Assembly: GCF_000687475.1 (NCBI RefSeq) | Contig: NC_057317.1 | Coordinates: 744,001 to 808,000, forward strand | From: Ustilaginoidea virens | Taxonomy: Eukaryota > Ascomycota > Sordariomycetes > Hypocreales > Clavicipitaceae | Length of the DNA: 64,000 nt | Reading direction: 5' to 3' | In this document: positions 23,207-34,043 of the stretch, piece by piece | Numbering within the stretch: the stretch's first letter is position 1 | Layout of the letters: every line of letters begins with the position of its first letter | Translations under genes and position numbers: made by a program | The notes under the pieces: model-generated | Seen by the model: only the letters and a program-made list of their open reading frames with translations | Databases searched by the model: none | Told to the model about the DNA's origin: nothing

Positions 23207-24313
23207 ATGGGCTCCCACGCCAGAGACGCCAGAGACGCCAAAGACGCCAAAGATGCCAAAGAGCTAGTCGTGCTCGTCACCGGATTCGGCGTATGTATGC
23301 CCGCATGGTCGCTCGCATCTCGACCGACCACCCCCCGTTCTCCTTTCGGAGAAGCACCCTGCCCTTGCTGACCGCCGTCTCGACAGCCCTTTCGAGAGCA
23401 ATACCCCGTCAACCCGTCGTGGGAAATCGCCAGAGGCCTCCCGCCGTTCCTGCCGCCGCTCCGGCCCGACCTGCCGCCCGTCCGCATCCTCGTCCACCCG
23501 GAGCCGATCCGCGTCAGCTACAAGGTCGTGCGCGGCCTCGTGCCCCAGCTCTGGGGCGCGTACCGCGGACGCGAGGTCGACGCCGCCATCCACATTGGCA
23601 TGGCCGGCCCGCGGCCGTTCTACCAGCTGGAGCGGCGGGCCCACCGCACGGGGTACAAGACGGCCGACGTGGATGGCGAGTGTCTCGACGACGGCGCGGA
23701 CGGGCGGCCCGACGACGAGGGCTGGATCTGGTACGGCCAGCCGGACGAGATTTTCTCCGAGCTGGACATTGATGACGTGCATAAGCGGTGGCAGGCGCAC
23801 AGCTCGGTAAGCCCAGGACCCAGGACTCGCCGGGGGGGGGTTGTTCCCGGTGGCAAGAAGAAAAAGGTGGAGGAGGAGGAAAAGAAGAAGAGGAGGAAAA
23901 GAAGAAGGAGGGAGAAAAAAAAGGAGAAAAGAGAAGAGAGGGGAAACGCGACGGCTGACGGAGACTAACCCGTGGGCTTACTTGTGCAGAAGGACATGGA
24001 CCTGCGCATCTCGGAGGACCCTGGCCGCTATCTGTGCGACTTCATCTACTACTGCAGCCTGTCGCACCTCTCCCAGGCGGGCCGGCCCAGGAAGGTGTGC
24101 TTCTTGCACGTGCCGTCGGATGCGTCGGAAGCGGCCGTCGCCCACGGCCGCGAGCTGACGATGAACCTGGTACGATCGATTGCCGAGAGCGAGACGGCGC
24201 GAGGGCACGATGGGCACGGGCGCGGGCAGGGGCAGGGGCAGGGGCAGGGGCACGGAAGCGGAGGCGGAAGCGGAGGCGGAAGCGGAGGCGGAGGCGGAAG
24301 CGGACATGGCTGA
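23207..24313 (+). CDS. Pyroglutamyl-peptidase I (peptidase family C15)
   Basis: Cysteine peptidase that removes N-terminal pyroglutamate from peptides; intracellular, with no signal peptide. Three exons (23207-23290, 23387-23806, 23990-24313) encode about 275 residues. Family features are VTGFGPF at the start and the catalytic triad inferred from alignment to the family: Glu110 in QLERRA, Cys190 in IYYCSL and His208 in FLHVPSD. The N-terminus has an unusual RDARDAKDAKDAK repeat. The C-terminus after RSIAESE is a low-complexity extension of Gly/Gln/Ser encoded by GGGGCA and GGAGGCGGAAGC DNA repeats; it is absent from the core family and probably expanded by slippage. The second intron (23807-23989) is purine-rich. 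Confidence 0.88.
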
Positions 24314-24533
24314 GAAACGGGTGCTGCGCGGTTGGATACGGCGTTTGCTCTGCTCTGCTCACGCGTGCATGCCCGCACCGACCGCTCTTAGTTTTTCTTC
24401 TTTTTTCCTTTCCTTTCCTTTCCTTCTTCTTTTTTTTTCTTTTTTTTTTTCGGTTCTTCTTTTTGGGCAGCCCAGAATGTCATGTTCCCAAAAACACATT
24501 CATGGTTTTGGCAATTGGGATTACATTATACGT

Positions 24534-24684
24534 GACAGTGTCAGTGTCAGTGTCAGTGTCAGTGTCAGTGACAGTGTCAGTATCAGTGTCAGTATCAGTG
24601 TCAGTATCAGTCAGTATCAGTGTCAGTATCAGTGTCAGTGTCAGTGTCAGTGTCAGTGCCAGTGTCAGAACCAGCGTCAGTGCC
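24534..24684. repeat. (GTCAGT)n array, about 150 bp
   Basis: About 24 imperfect GTCAGT units; GTATCAGT variants in the centre suggest a higher-order period. It is one of the longest tandem arrays in the window. Confidence 0.95.
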
Positions 24685-25483
24685 AGCTGGACCACGGCGC
24701 AGTGCCGAGCGCGGAGCCGGACCCGGCCGGGGTGTCTGCCTCCGTGCCTCCGTGCCGCGCTCCTGTACCGTACATACTCGTCAAGGGCACTGTACACGCA
24801 CTGTACGCTGTATGCACACCGAGACTTTGTTGCAGAGTCCAGACTGGTGGAGTCGACGCGTGCCTCGCTTACAAAATCCTGCTTACTGTACTGTACTGTA
24901 TGTATAAAGCTGCTCGCCCCCGCACCTGCCACCCCCAGCTCCTTCACCTGTTACGAACGGAACGGAACGGAACGGAGCGGAGTTTCGGTCGCGACGCCAT
25001 TCTTATTCTGCCTACCATGTGCAAGAGAGCGACTTGCGACACCTGCGGTAAGTGCGCGGGAGGAGACGAGTGAGTAGACGAGCAAGACGCACGGGAGAGA
25101 CAAGGGAGAGAGAACAGAGAGGCACAAGGGAGAGACACAAGTGTATAAGACGAGTGAAAAGCCAAGAAAGAGACACAAAAGGCATCACCAGGCAGCCCAG
25201 GCAGCCCAGGCAGCGAGCTATACTGACGGCCGCAGGGAAAGCTACCTGGTGGGGATGCGGCAAGCACATCGCCATGGTCATGGACCCCATCCCCCCAAAC
25301 GACCGGTGCGCGTGCGAGCCCACGGTCGCCAGGGACGGCAAGCAGTACCCCCCGATGGCGAAGCAGCCGTAGCGGCGATGCGGCGGCGGCGACGCGGCGC
25401 CATGCTCTGGCTCGGGGCCGACGTGACATGGCATGGCATGCATGACATGTCATGACATGACATGGCGCGCGGCACGGCGCGGC

Positions 25484-25546
<63 letters not shown>
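25484..25546. repeat. (AACGGC)n microsatellite, about 10 copies
   Basis: Consecutive perfect AACGGC units, preceded by a CATGACATG palindromic block at 25437-25463. Confidence 0.95.
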
Positions 25547-25547
<1 letters not shown>

Positions 25548-25661
25548 ATGGCGCTGGATCCGACGACACGGCAATATACACATTCGCGTCTGCTGCAGCA
25601 CGCTCGCTGGCCACGCAACCGTGATGCATTCGTCAACGCTCAAAAGAGTCGGTCAGCTCGC

Positions 25662-28290
25662 TCACCTCCTCCTCGCGCCGCCCGCCGCGCCGCCCGCCGC
25701 GCCGCCGTCCCCCCGCTCCGCCAGGCTGACCACCTCTTGGATCCCCGCGGCTTCCTGCTCCTCCTCCAGCGCCGTGACTTCTTCCCGGCAGTCCCACCAC
25801 TTCTCCTCGCTGAGCTCAAACGCCTTGGCCTTGATCTCCTTGACGGCCAGCGTCTCTGGCTGGATGTTTTTCCAGCGCAGGCTGGTCATGAGAATCTCCT
25901 GCCATTCCGCCGACGTGCGCGCAAAGAATTCCCGCCGGGACTCAAAGGGCTTTTTTGGGGGAAGGAGGGGGACCTGTTAGTAGGCTGTAGAAATCAAGAG
26001 GCCGTGCGTGCAGTGGAAACTCACTCTTGGATGAGGCAGCCCGTCATCAACAGACGCCGCCGTCGCCGCCTCTGCATCATCATCATCCTCCACCTTCTCC
26101 TCCTCCTCAAACGCCGTGGATGCCGTGTCTGACGCAGCTTCTGATGCGGCGCCTTGTTGCCTCGTGCGCTTGCTAGGCGTGCGCTCGTGCCCTGCGTCGT
26201 CATGTCCCTCCGCATCGTCGTCTACATCGTTCTCGTCCTCGTCCTCGTCCTCATCCTCGTCCTCATCTCCCTCGTCTCCGTCTTGGTCGTCATCCTCGTC
26301 GTCTTCGTCCTCGGACTCCTAGACCTGCAGTTAGTTTACAAGAGGGGGAAGGAGAAGAAGAAGAAGAAAAGCAAGCCCCCTGTCTCTTGATGCGTTTTGA
26401 CTCACAATCCAATCCTCCACTGGCCTGTTGAATATCTCCTTGCAACCATCCAGTTTGCTCAGGTCAATCGCGTACAAGTCATCAAACGTAAACTCTCGGT
26501 CTCCCTTCTCAAACGTGCCGCCGTAGATGTAGAGAACATCATCTTGGACAGACAACTGAGCGTTGAAACGCACGTGCGGCGGCTCCATGGTCACCGGCAT
26601 CTCCCTCATGGGCTTCTCGTCGTCCTCTTCAGGCTCCGCCGTGCTCCTCTCAATCTGGATGCCGTCGACGTCGTCCAGCGAAGCGCCGGTTTCAAGGGCG
26701 GCTAGCTGCTTCAGAAGCTCTTCCTCGTTGGCCTGCGCTCGGCCGCGGCGGCCGACGCGCTGCTGCTGCTGCTGCTGCTGCTGATCCGGACCGCTTGCCT
26801 TTTTGTGCTGGCGGGGCTTGCGCAGACCGAGAGGCATGAATCTGTTGCGGTCAATGTTCCAGGCAAAGAGCTGGTTGAAAAACTCGCTGTCCATGCCTTC
26901 CTCGCTCTGCTCGACGTCGTGCACCCCGCCAAAGAGGATCCCGCGGCCCTTGTGCCAGGTCATGGTGGCCCCAGCCCGGGAAGGGTTCGGGGCGTTGGCC
27001 GGCCTCTTTCGCCGCTCCCATCGTACCGTCGGCGGGGTGTTGGGACCAGCGTCGTTGGCTGGCAAGGACATTCTCAGGAAGAAGCTGTCGTCGTGCACCT
27101 TGGGGATCAAGACGTTCTTTTGCTGACCCTGGCTCTCACTCTGGCTCTGACCCTGGCTCTGACCCTTTGCGGCCTTCTTCTTCTTCTTCTTCAAGGCGAC
27201 GGTGGCCTTGACCCTTGAGTAGCCACCGTAGAGCACCGCACCTTGATCGCAGGGCAGCAGGGTAAACGAGGAGCGGGCGTCGGGCTTGAGCTGCGCCTGG
27301 GGAAGCGTCGGGCAGTGCCACGCGTAGTTGGCCGTGTCAAAGATCCACAAGTCGGCCAGGTACTTTGTCTGGTTCGAGGTGTCCTGGAAGCCGCCAAACA
27401 GGATGATGTACTGCTTCCAGTACGTCATCCGGTGGCCGCTGCGTGCCGGGGGGCTCTTGTCCTTGCCCTTGACCTCGATCTTGGTCCATTCCCTCGTGGC
27501 GGGCTCCAGCCTCCAAAAGTCGGAGTAGTGGTGGAAGGTGCCTTGCTTGGGAGAGGAGAACTCGCCGCCAAAGAGGTAGACGTGGTTGGGGTTGGAGGCG
27601 CGAGTCCAAGCGTGTCCGGAACGGGGCAGCGGCGCGTTGGGCGAGGTGACGCGGCGCCACTCGTCTCTGGCGATGTTGTAGACGTGCAGGTCGTTGTAGA
27701 ACTGCGCCAGCGAGCCGTTGAAGTATTCGCCGCCGAACAAGAGGAGGCTGTTGGAGTCGGCGGGCGAGGCCATCAAGGTGGAGGCAGCTCTCGGTCTGGG
27801 CGGGACGGGGCACACGGTCTCGGTGATTTTGAGGAACTGCTCCTGCTGCCGGCGATATTCCTCCAAGACTTGCTCGAGGTCAACATCTTGGACGTCACCG
27901 CCTTCAGCCCTGGCCGCTTTGGTCTTGGCCTTTTTCTCCCCCTTGGAAGCTTGCTTTGCCGCTTTCTCGGCCTGTTTTTTTTTGTTTTTGTTTTTGTTTT
28001 TTTTCACTTGGTCAATAGAGCAAGAAGTCTATATATATATCTGGGACTGGACTGGAGATGAAGACGTCAAGACTGTGAAGGAGGTGAAGGAAACAAAAAA
28101 AAAGGTGAAGAGGGCGGGCAATGGAGGGGGGTAATGGAGGGGGGCAATGGAGGGGCAGAGGACCGACCACGCGCCAGCGACGGAAAAATCGAAAATTTCG
28201 TGGAGGAATCGTGCGGGCAGTCGGGCAGGGCAGTTGGTTTACCTTTTTGGTCTTTTTGGCTTCTGCCGCCTTCTTCTTGTCCTTTGCCAT
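25662..28290 (-). CDS. KEL3: Kelch-repeat protein, KEL3/KLHDC4 type
   Basis: Four exons (28243-28290, 26406-27971, 26025-26318, 25662-25949) encode 731 residues. A basic coiled N-terminus (MAKDKKKAAEAKK) precedes a six-bladed kelch propeller at about residues 75-520. Repeated motifs include LLFGGEYFNG, VYLFGGEF, IILFGGFQD, AVLYGGYSR, ILFGGVHD and YIYGGTFEKG. A Lys6 tract and QSQ-rich insert, and a Gln7 tract (CTG repeat, 26762-26782), lie in loops. Exon 3 encodes a strongly acidic linker (ESEDEDDEDDDQDG). Exon 4 is the C-terminal DUF4110-type domain (RREFFARTSAEWQEIL). Acceptors at 26319 (CTAG|GAG) and 25950 (AAAAAAG|CCC) are needed to avoid stops. The biochemical role of this family is poorly defined. 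Confidence 0.88.
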
Positions 28291-29880
28291 GGCTGCTGCT
28301 GCTGCTGGCTGGCTGGCTGGCTGGCTGGCGCTGGGATGAGGAGGCTAGTCGGGACGGCAAGGGAAATAAATGCCCTGCCAGCAGCTGGCTGGGTAAGTTG
28401 ACGTCTGTCTGGTCAACGTCAATGCCAGGAGGTCGTGCTGTCTGCTTGTACTCTGGTACGGAGTAGTTATCGACCGCTGCTATCTGCTATCGGCCCCTGG
28501 GGTCAGCTGTCGCTGCGCTGCGTCTCGTCGTGCCGTTATACTCCGTACATACAGACAAGTACGTATAGTTAGTTGGGTGCCCCGCCCAGAAGCCTCCACT
28601 TGCGCCAACAGCCCTGGGACTGGGACCAACCAGGTTACCGGGTGGGGTCCGCTTAAACGGGCCAGGCACTAGTCACATGTTCAGGGCTTCAACCAAGCCA
28701 GTCAAGTCAGTAGTAAGCAACATTCATTGGTCAATGAGCGAGCGACCGCCTTCAAACGAGCCGCTGCAAAGTGACGAGGCCATGATACTGTCTGTACGGA
28801 CGTTCCCCCATTCTCTCCCTCACGTCTACCGAGTAGAGTGACTTGCCATCTTTATCCTTTTGATCTGGCTCCTCGGCAATTAAGAGGCACCACCCATGTC
28901 CGTTCCGGTGCCTCTCTTTCGTGTCCACTTCTTCTCCCTCGCATCTTCAGTTGGCACCCGGGTTCAGTTTTGTTGATTGGCACCTTGATTCACCTTGTAT
29001 ACATACCAACATGGCAGCAAGAGCAGGTGAGTGCCGCAACCAAACCACAGCCAAGTCACCAGACCCCCTTTCCAGCTTCCCACGAGTCGCCTATCCTTGC
29101 GGAGGTGTGCTTAGCATAGTAGGCGGCAGCAAACCCGGGAATTGCAAAATTTGAAGCAGCACGGTTACCCGGTTACGCTAGACTGTCCGGCAAGACTTTT
29201 TTCCAAACTGGCGCTGCAGAAGAAAAAATTGCCAGGAAAACAAAAAAAAGCCCGTCGCAATGATGACGGGTGAGGTTCGAGAACCTTGGCTGGACCTTTT
29301 GCGTGTTGGGAAAACCCTGCAAAAAAAAAAAAAAGACATGACGGATCTCCGAGAATACGACGGCGGCATGGCAGCGCCAGAACATGTCGCCGGCCGATGC
29401 ATACCGTGCCTACCCAGTGCGGCCGATAGGCTGACTCGCCATCCTTGAGCTGCAGCGGCTTCACATGCAGAGCATATATCCCTTTTGACCAGACGTTGCT
29501 CCCCCCCCCTGTTTAGCAGACCTGGACCATGCAAAGTGGGAATAAGACCGGAATAACAAGTGACGTCTCCATCAATAACCACATCAACTTAACAGCAGGA
29601 GCTAAAAGTCCTGGTGGTAAGCGACGTGGTCTAGACCCACTCCGTTTGGCCAGCCCAGATGAAAAATCCGTCGAGTCAGGCGTCAAATTAATGATCGGGA
29701 TACTATTATATGTTCAAGGTCGTGTGAAAGTGTCTCCTGGCCTTGGCATGGCATGGTCGAGAGAGGAAATGCAGATCCGAGTCCTCAGCAAGCGGGATCG
29801 AATTGGTCGAGGCTCGGTGAGACTGTGCCAGAACCGCGAGATCCGGCCGGACGACGTCAGAAACCAAAGTCTAAACGTCG

Positions 29881-30009
29881 TCCGTCGTCGTCGTCTTTCG
29901 TCCGTCGTCGTCGTCTTTCGTCCGTCGTCGTCGTCTTTCGTCCGTCGTCGTCGTCTTTCGTCTCTCGTCGTCTTTCGTCTGTCGTCGTCGTCGTCCGTCC
30001 GTCGTCGTC
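29881..30009. repeat. 20-bp minisatellite upstream of the amidase
   Basis: The unit TCCGTCGTCGTCGTCTTTCG is repeated four times perfectly (29881-29960), then degenerates into GTC-rich sequence to about 30009. It is about 425 bp upstream of the amidase start. Confidence 0.95.
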
Positions 30010-30331
30010 ATAAGAGCACAGGCTGCTGTTTTGTTTCGCGGGAGCAACCGACGGGCTTCCTCGAAAGGGAGCACCCCCATCAACAGAGTCCAGAAGGAGC
30101 CTGGGTAGTCAAGGGGTTGACAGGCCGTCAGCCGTACCAACCGTGGATCCGTAACGCAAATTGCGCTTGGCATGCTTCCCTGCACTCTCAACTGTCCATC
30201 CGTCACCGCAGCATCTTCTGTTTCGCAGCAATGGCAGCAGTCGGCACCCCGTTCATGCGTGCAGTGCAGTACGCCCTATCCCCCGCTCATTCTCCCATTA
30301 TCCGTCTGTACGCCGGGTCCGTCCTGTCAGC

Positions 30332-30339
30332 TATATAAG
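30332..30339 (+). promoter_or_regulatory. TATA box of the secreted amidase gene
   Basis: TATATAAG sits 95-102 bp upstream of the chosen ATG at 30434, a position compatible with a short 5' UTR. It was identified by consensus only. Confidence 0.6.
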
Positions 30340-30433
30340 AAGCCAGCTTGCTGCTCCCCCTTCCAAGTTCCAACACGGCGGGTCCCGGCGACGAGAAACG
30401 ACATCGCATGTCATTGCTTCTTCACCAGCCAGA

Positions 30434-32080
30434 ATGATCGCATCGACAGTGGTACACTTGGCCTTGGCCGTGGCATGCTCACTGCTGTCACCGGGCGCAC
30501 AAGCCGCAGAGCTAGACCCGGCTTCCCTCCCATCCCTCCTCGATGCCACCCTCGAAGAGCTCCGCCGTGGGCTCGACTCCAACTTATTCACCAGCGTGGA
30601 CCTGACAAAGGCCTACATTGCTCGCATCAAGGAGGTTTCCGAGGAGCTGAGGCCCGTCAACGAGATCAACCCCGACGCCTTGAGGATTGCTGCCCGGAGG
30701 GACGCGCAACGAAAGAACCCCAAGAAGAAACTCGGGCCGCTGCATGGCATCCCCGTGCTCATCAAGGACAACATCGCCACCCTCGACAAGATGAACAACA
30801 CGGCTGGTTCTTACGCTCTCCTTGGCGCGGTGCCGGAAAAGGACAGCACGGTGGCTGCCAAGCTTCGGAGAGCTGGCGCCATTATCCTCGGAAAGTCCAA
30901 CATGTCCCAATGGGCCAACTACAGGGGCTTCAGCAGCAGCAATGGCTGGTCCTCGTACGGCGGCCAGACAAAAGGCGCTTACTTCCCCGACCAGGATCCT
31001 TCTGGATCTTCCTCTGGCAGCGGCGTGTCGTCCTCCCTGGGCCTGGCCTGGGCTTCCTTGGGCACCGAGACGGATGGCTCCATCATTTCCCCCGCCAGTG
31101 TCAACAACCTGGTTGGCATCAAGCCAAGCGTCGGGCTTACCTCCAGGTACTTGGTCGTCCCGCTTTCCGAGCACCAGGACACCGTGGGACCCATGGCCAG
31201 ATCGGTCAAGGACGCTGCGTACTTGCTCGCCGCCATTGCGGGCGCGGATAAAAAGGACAATTACACCTCGGCCATTCCCTTCACCGGAAAGCTACCCAAC
31301 TATGTTGCGGCTTGCAAGGCTGACGGTCTTCGAGGCAAGAAGCTCGGCGTTCCTCGAGCCATCTTCCCGCCAGCCGAAGCCGAAAACGTACCCATCATGG
31401 AGGCCTTCGAGTCGGCGCTAAAGATTTTGCAGGAGGCTGGAGCCGAGCTCGTCCAAGACATTCAAATGCCCGGCGCGTCCGAGGTGAATGGTCCGGCGTA
31501 CAACGTGGTCATTGGCGCCGATTTCGCCACCGATGTTGCCAAAAACTACTTTGCGCATCTCAAAGCCAATCCTGCCAACATTCAGACCCTGGAGCAGCTG
31601 CAGGAATTTACTCGCACACACTCTGCCGAAGAGTACTCCACGAGGGACACCAAGTTGTGGCAAAATGCCCTCGACCTCGGCTTTGACAATTCGTCCCCCG
31701 AGTTTTGGGGCAATTACACTCAGCAGCTCTATAATGCCGGTCCGTTGGGGATCCTTGGAGCTCTGACGAACCATTCCCTGGACGCGCTTGTGCTGCCAGC
31801 CGACTTCATGCCTTCTTTGCCTGCCATCGTCGGGAGTCCCATCATCACGGTGCCGCTGGGCAAGCAACCTGCTGGTACAGGCGTTACCAAGAATAGAATG
31901 GGAAACCTAAATACCGTGGCACCAAACTTGCCGTTTGGTCTTGCCTTTGCTGGCGCAAGATTCAGCGAGGAGACGCTGATTGAAATCGCATACGCGTTTG
32001 AACAAAAGTCAAACGTTCGCCAAACTATTGAACCATATGTGAAGCCCAAAACCGAACTGAAGGACATTGTTGAAAAATAA
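30434..32080 (+). CDS. Secreted amidase-signature hydrolase
   Basis: Intronless gene for a 548-residue amidase-signature enzyme that should hydrolyse amide bonds; the substrate is unknown. A signal peptide is apparent (about residues 1-24: hydrophobic core VVHLALAVACSLL, cleavage after AQA). The Ser-cisSer-Lys machinery is visible: Lys111 in VLIKDNIA, the Gly/Ser loop GSSSGSG at 191-197, and nucleophile candidate Ser216 in TETDGSIISPAS. Several N-x-S/T sites (NNTAG, NMSQ, NYTQ, NHSL) fit secretion. The start at 30434 begins the signal peptide and follows a TATA box; the frame is open further upstream (to 30161), but that part reads as untranslated leader. The flanking region is repeat-rich. 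Confidence 0.9.
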   Translation: MIASTVVHLALAVACSLLSPGAQAAELDPASLPSLLDATLEELRRGLDSNLFTSVDLTKAYIARIKEVSEELRPVNEINPDALRIAARRDAQRKNPKKKLGPLHGIPVLIKDNIATLDKMNNTAGSYALLGAVPEKDSTVAAKLRRAGAIILGKSNMSQWANYRGFSSSNGWSSYGGQTKGAYFPDQDPSGSSSGSGVSSSLGLAWASLGTETDGSIISPASVNNLVGIKPSVGLTSRYLVVPLSEHQDTVGPMARSVKDAAYLLAAIAGADKKDNYTSAIPFTGKLPNYVAACKADGLRGKKLGVPRAIFPPAEAENVPIMEAFESALKILQEAGAELVQDIQMPGASEVNGPAYNVVIGADFATDVAKNYFAHLKANPANIQTLEQLQEFTRTHSAEEYSTRDTKLWQNALDLGFDNSSPEFWGNYTQQLYNAGPLGILGALTNHSLDALVLPADFMPSLPAIVGSPIITVPLGKQPAGTGVTKNRMGNLNTVAPNLPFGLAFAGARFSEETLIEIAYAFEQKSNVRQTIEPYVKPKTELKDIVEK

Positions 32081-32392
32081 CGTCAAGGCACGGGAGGGTG
32101 GCTGATTCCGAGGAGAATGGCCGTGAGAAAAAAAAAAGAAAGATAACAAGAAAAAGAAAACAGAGAGAGAGAGAGTGAGACATAGAGAGGGAGACGTTGG
32201 ACTAGTTAGATGAGATTCATTCCATGTACAACATAGCGGTAAGATATTTTGGTGTTGGGGGTCCAGAATACAAACCACTACTCAAGGGTACATCAGACCT
32301 GGCTGATGACAGCAACGGCTCAGCTCGCTTTGATGGGCAGAACGTCCTGTAGAGTCCCGGCGGCGCCGTGTCACCACGGTCGGTCAATCTTT
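32081..32392. other. Convergent 3' flank of amidase and TGS1
   Basis: A-rich and (GA)n-rich (32128-32180) sequence after the amidase stop. No coding signal was seen. Confidence 0.5.
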
Positions 32393-33517
32393 TCAACTAA
32401 TTTTCTTGGTACCTTCTGCTCCTCCGTGACGAACCTCTGGCGATTCGGAGCAGCGGCCTGGGACGTATGCCGCCATGGCCTTGCTCGCACCCATCATGCA
32501 GTACTGCACGACATGGACCTTTTTGTCCTCGGGTGCAAGTTGCGCGATTTGCCGAATGTCGCTCGTCCGCGGCAAGAACAAGACATGGTCCATGTTCTTG
32601 TACGACGAGTGGAGCTTCGCCAAGTTGTACGGTTGCATGTTGCTCAAGTCGAAGACCTGATCCGTGCTATACCCGGGCCCTCCCCAAGGAGGGCTCGCAA
32701 AGAGGACCGTCTCTTCCGTTTCGATCCTCAGATGCGGATGCAGCTTCGCGGGCTGCGCGTGCAAGAGCTGCAAGTACTCGAAGCTGTCTGCGTGAATCCA
32801 GGTGACTAACGAAGGATCAACCTCGTACAACTCGGTGTTGCTCTGGGCGCATGCCAGTGTGGACGCGTCGCGCTCAACCGCGATGATGCGCTTCCACCGC
32901 TGGCTAAGGGCGAAAGCGATGGTGTTTCCTCCCGCCCCGGCGAACAAGTCAACGAGGGTGACCTTTGAAGGGTCTATGCTGGTGGCCATGTCTTGGGCGA
33001 TTTGACTAGGGCGACAGGGTCAGAAAGGTAAAGAAAAGGCAAGGCAAGGCAAGGCAAGGCAAGGCAAGGCAAGGAAAACAGCTCTCGGTGCGCGGAATCT
33101 TCAGCGAGTCAACATTCAACAATGCGAATACAGCAGTTGACGCCGAATGGGAGGGACATACTTTGCGACGGGCTCGGGAGTCACGCCGAACCAGGCGTCA
33201 TCCGTCAAGTACACGCCTTCGTCGTAGAAAGAGAAGAGGGAGTATCTTTGGGAAAAGTATCTGCTCTTGTCCGAACAAGAAGAAAAGGGACACGTCGTTA
33301 GAAGTGGACTTTTTGTTGTCGTTGTTGTTGTTGTTTACCACGGCATTTCTCTCTCTTCTTCTCTCGTTGCGCCCTTGACTAACTTTTGAATATCCCAAGG
33401 CACCTGATGCCTACCTTGGTAGTGTTTGCATTCGTCTGTGAGAGGCAGCCTGCCTGCTGGTTCCATGGCATAACTGGTCGAGACGTTGGGGATTTGCGGT
33501 TCACCACTGCGGCTCAT
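32393..33517 (-). CDS. TGS1: Trimethylguanosine synthase Tgs1
   Basis: SAM-dependent methyltransferase that hypermethylates the m7G cap of sn/snoRNAs, in the nucleus/nucleolus. Three exons (33384-33517, 33162-33260, 32393-33005) encode 281 residues, typical of the compact fungal enzyme. Family order is visible: VPWDIQKYFSQRYSLFSFYD, then DDAWFGVTPEPVANQIA, SAM motif I DLFAGAGG at 97-104, acidic VERD, and motif IV SPPWGGPGY at 182-190, whose Trp stacks on the m7G cap in known structures. The acceptor at 33261 (GAGCAG|ATAC) rather than AAGAG gives the conserved IQKYFSQ. Intron 2 (33006-33161) contains (CAAGG)n at 33038-33074. It is divergent from the GRASP gene. Confidence 0.92.
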
Positions 33518-34043
33518 GTTGACTGTGAGTGAGTCGGGGTGCAAAGCGCATTGACTCGGTCAAGTTGACGGAGTTGATGGAGTTGATGGAGTTGATGGAG
33601 TTGATGGAGTTGATGGAGTTGATGGAGTGGATGGGTTGATTGTTGAACCTCGTGAGCTTGGGACAAGAAGACTGTGCGGGTCGTTCCCAGGCACAGAGGG
33701 CCCCACGCTAGCCCAATCATGATGGATAATACAAGACAGCTCAACTTGGTCCGCCAAAAAGAAAGCCACCATTTCGGGTAACCAACTCGCGAGCTTGGTG
33801 GGAGAACGAACCCATCCGGGACAGCTTGCGACAATGCGCTTAGCTCCAAGACACAACCAGCGACCAACTTCACCGTTGGCTTGACTCGACCACCTGCGAC
33901 GAAAACGCACTCACCTGTCGGTGTCGGGGTCCCAGGGCAAGCCTCCTCTGTCTTTGCGCGTCACCAACTGGCAACAACTCTTGCAAACAGCGACACGCAC
34001 CTTTGCAGCAGGTAGACAGGCAGACCATTGCGGCAACCATACC
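33518..34043. other. Divergent TGS1/GRASP promoter with 9-bp minisatellite
   Basis: 526 bp between divergent start codons. It holds a GAGTTGATG array close to the TGS1 start. Reading frames through it translate as TPSTPS or LHQLHQ repeats and were not called. Confidence 0.65.
33571..33633. repeat. 9-bp minisatellite GAGTTGATG, 7 copies
   Basis: Six perfect units plus one diverged unit (GAGTGGATG), only about 55-115 bp upstream of the TGS1 start codon. Confidence 0.95.

Larger units (their letters stand above)
24314..25661. other. Intergenic region between pyroglutamyl peptidase and kelch gene (convergent)
   Basis: This is the shared 3' flank of two convergent genes. It is dominated by a T/TTCC-rich tract (24390-24465), a (GTCAGT)n array and an (AACGGC)n array. 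Long frames through the arrays on several strands are repeat translations (SVSVSV, GNGNGN) and were not called. Confidence 0.7.
28291..30433. other. Intergenic region between kelch gene and amidase
   Basis: Divergent 2.1 kb with no recognised gene. It contains two TACGGAGTA-type motifs (28456, 28539), an A14 run near 29322 and a 20-bp minisatellite. A short open frame near 29529 leads into the minisatellite and is not considered coding. The amidase TATA box lies at the right end. Confidence 0.6.

Noticed and set aside
24034..25077. 347-residue open frame across the (GTCAGT)n array, and opposite-strand companions
   Set aside because: Mostly SVSVSV-type repeat translation starting inside the pyroglutamyl peptidase exon in another frame.
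30161..30433. In-frame N-terminal extension of the amidase
   Set aside because: It would bury the signal peptide and includes the TATA box; better read as promoter and leader.
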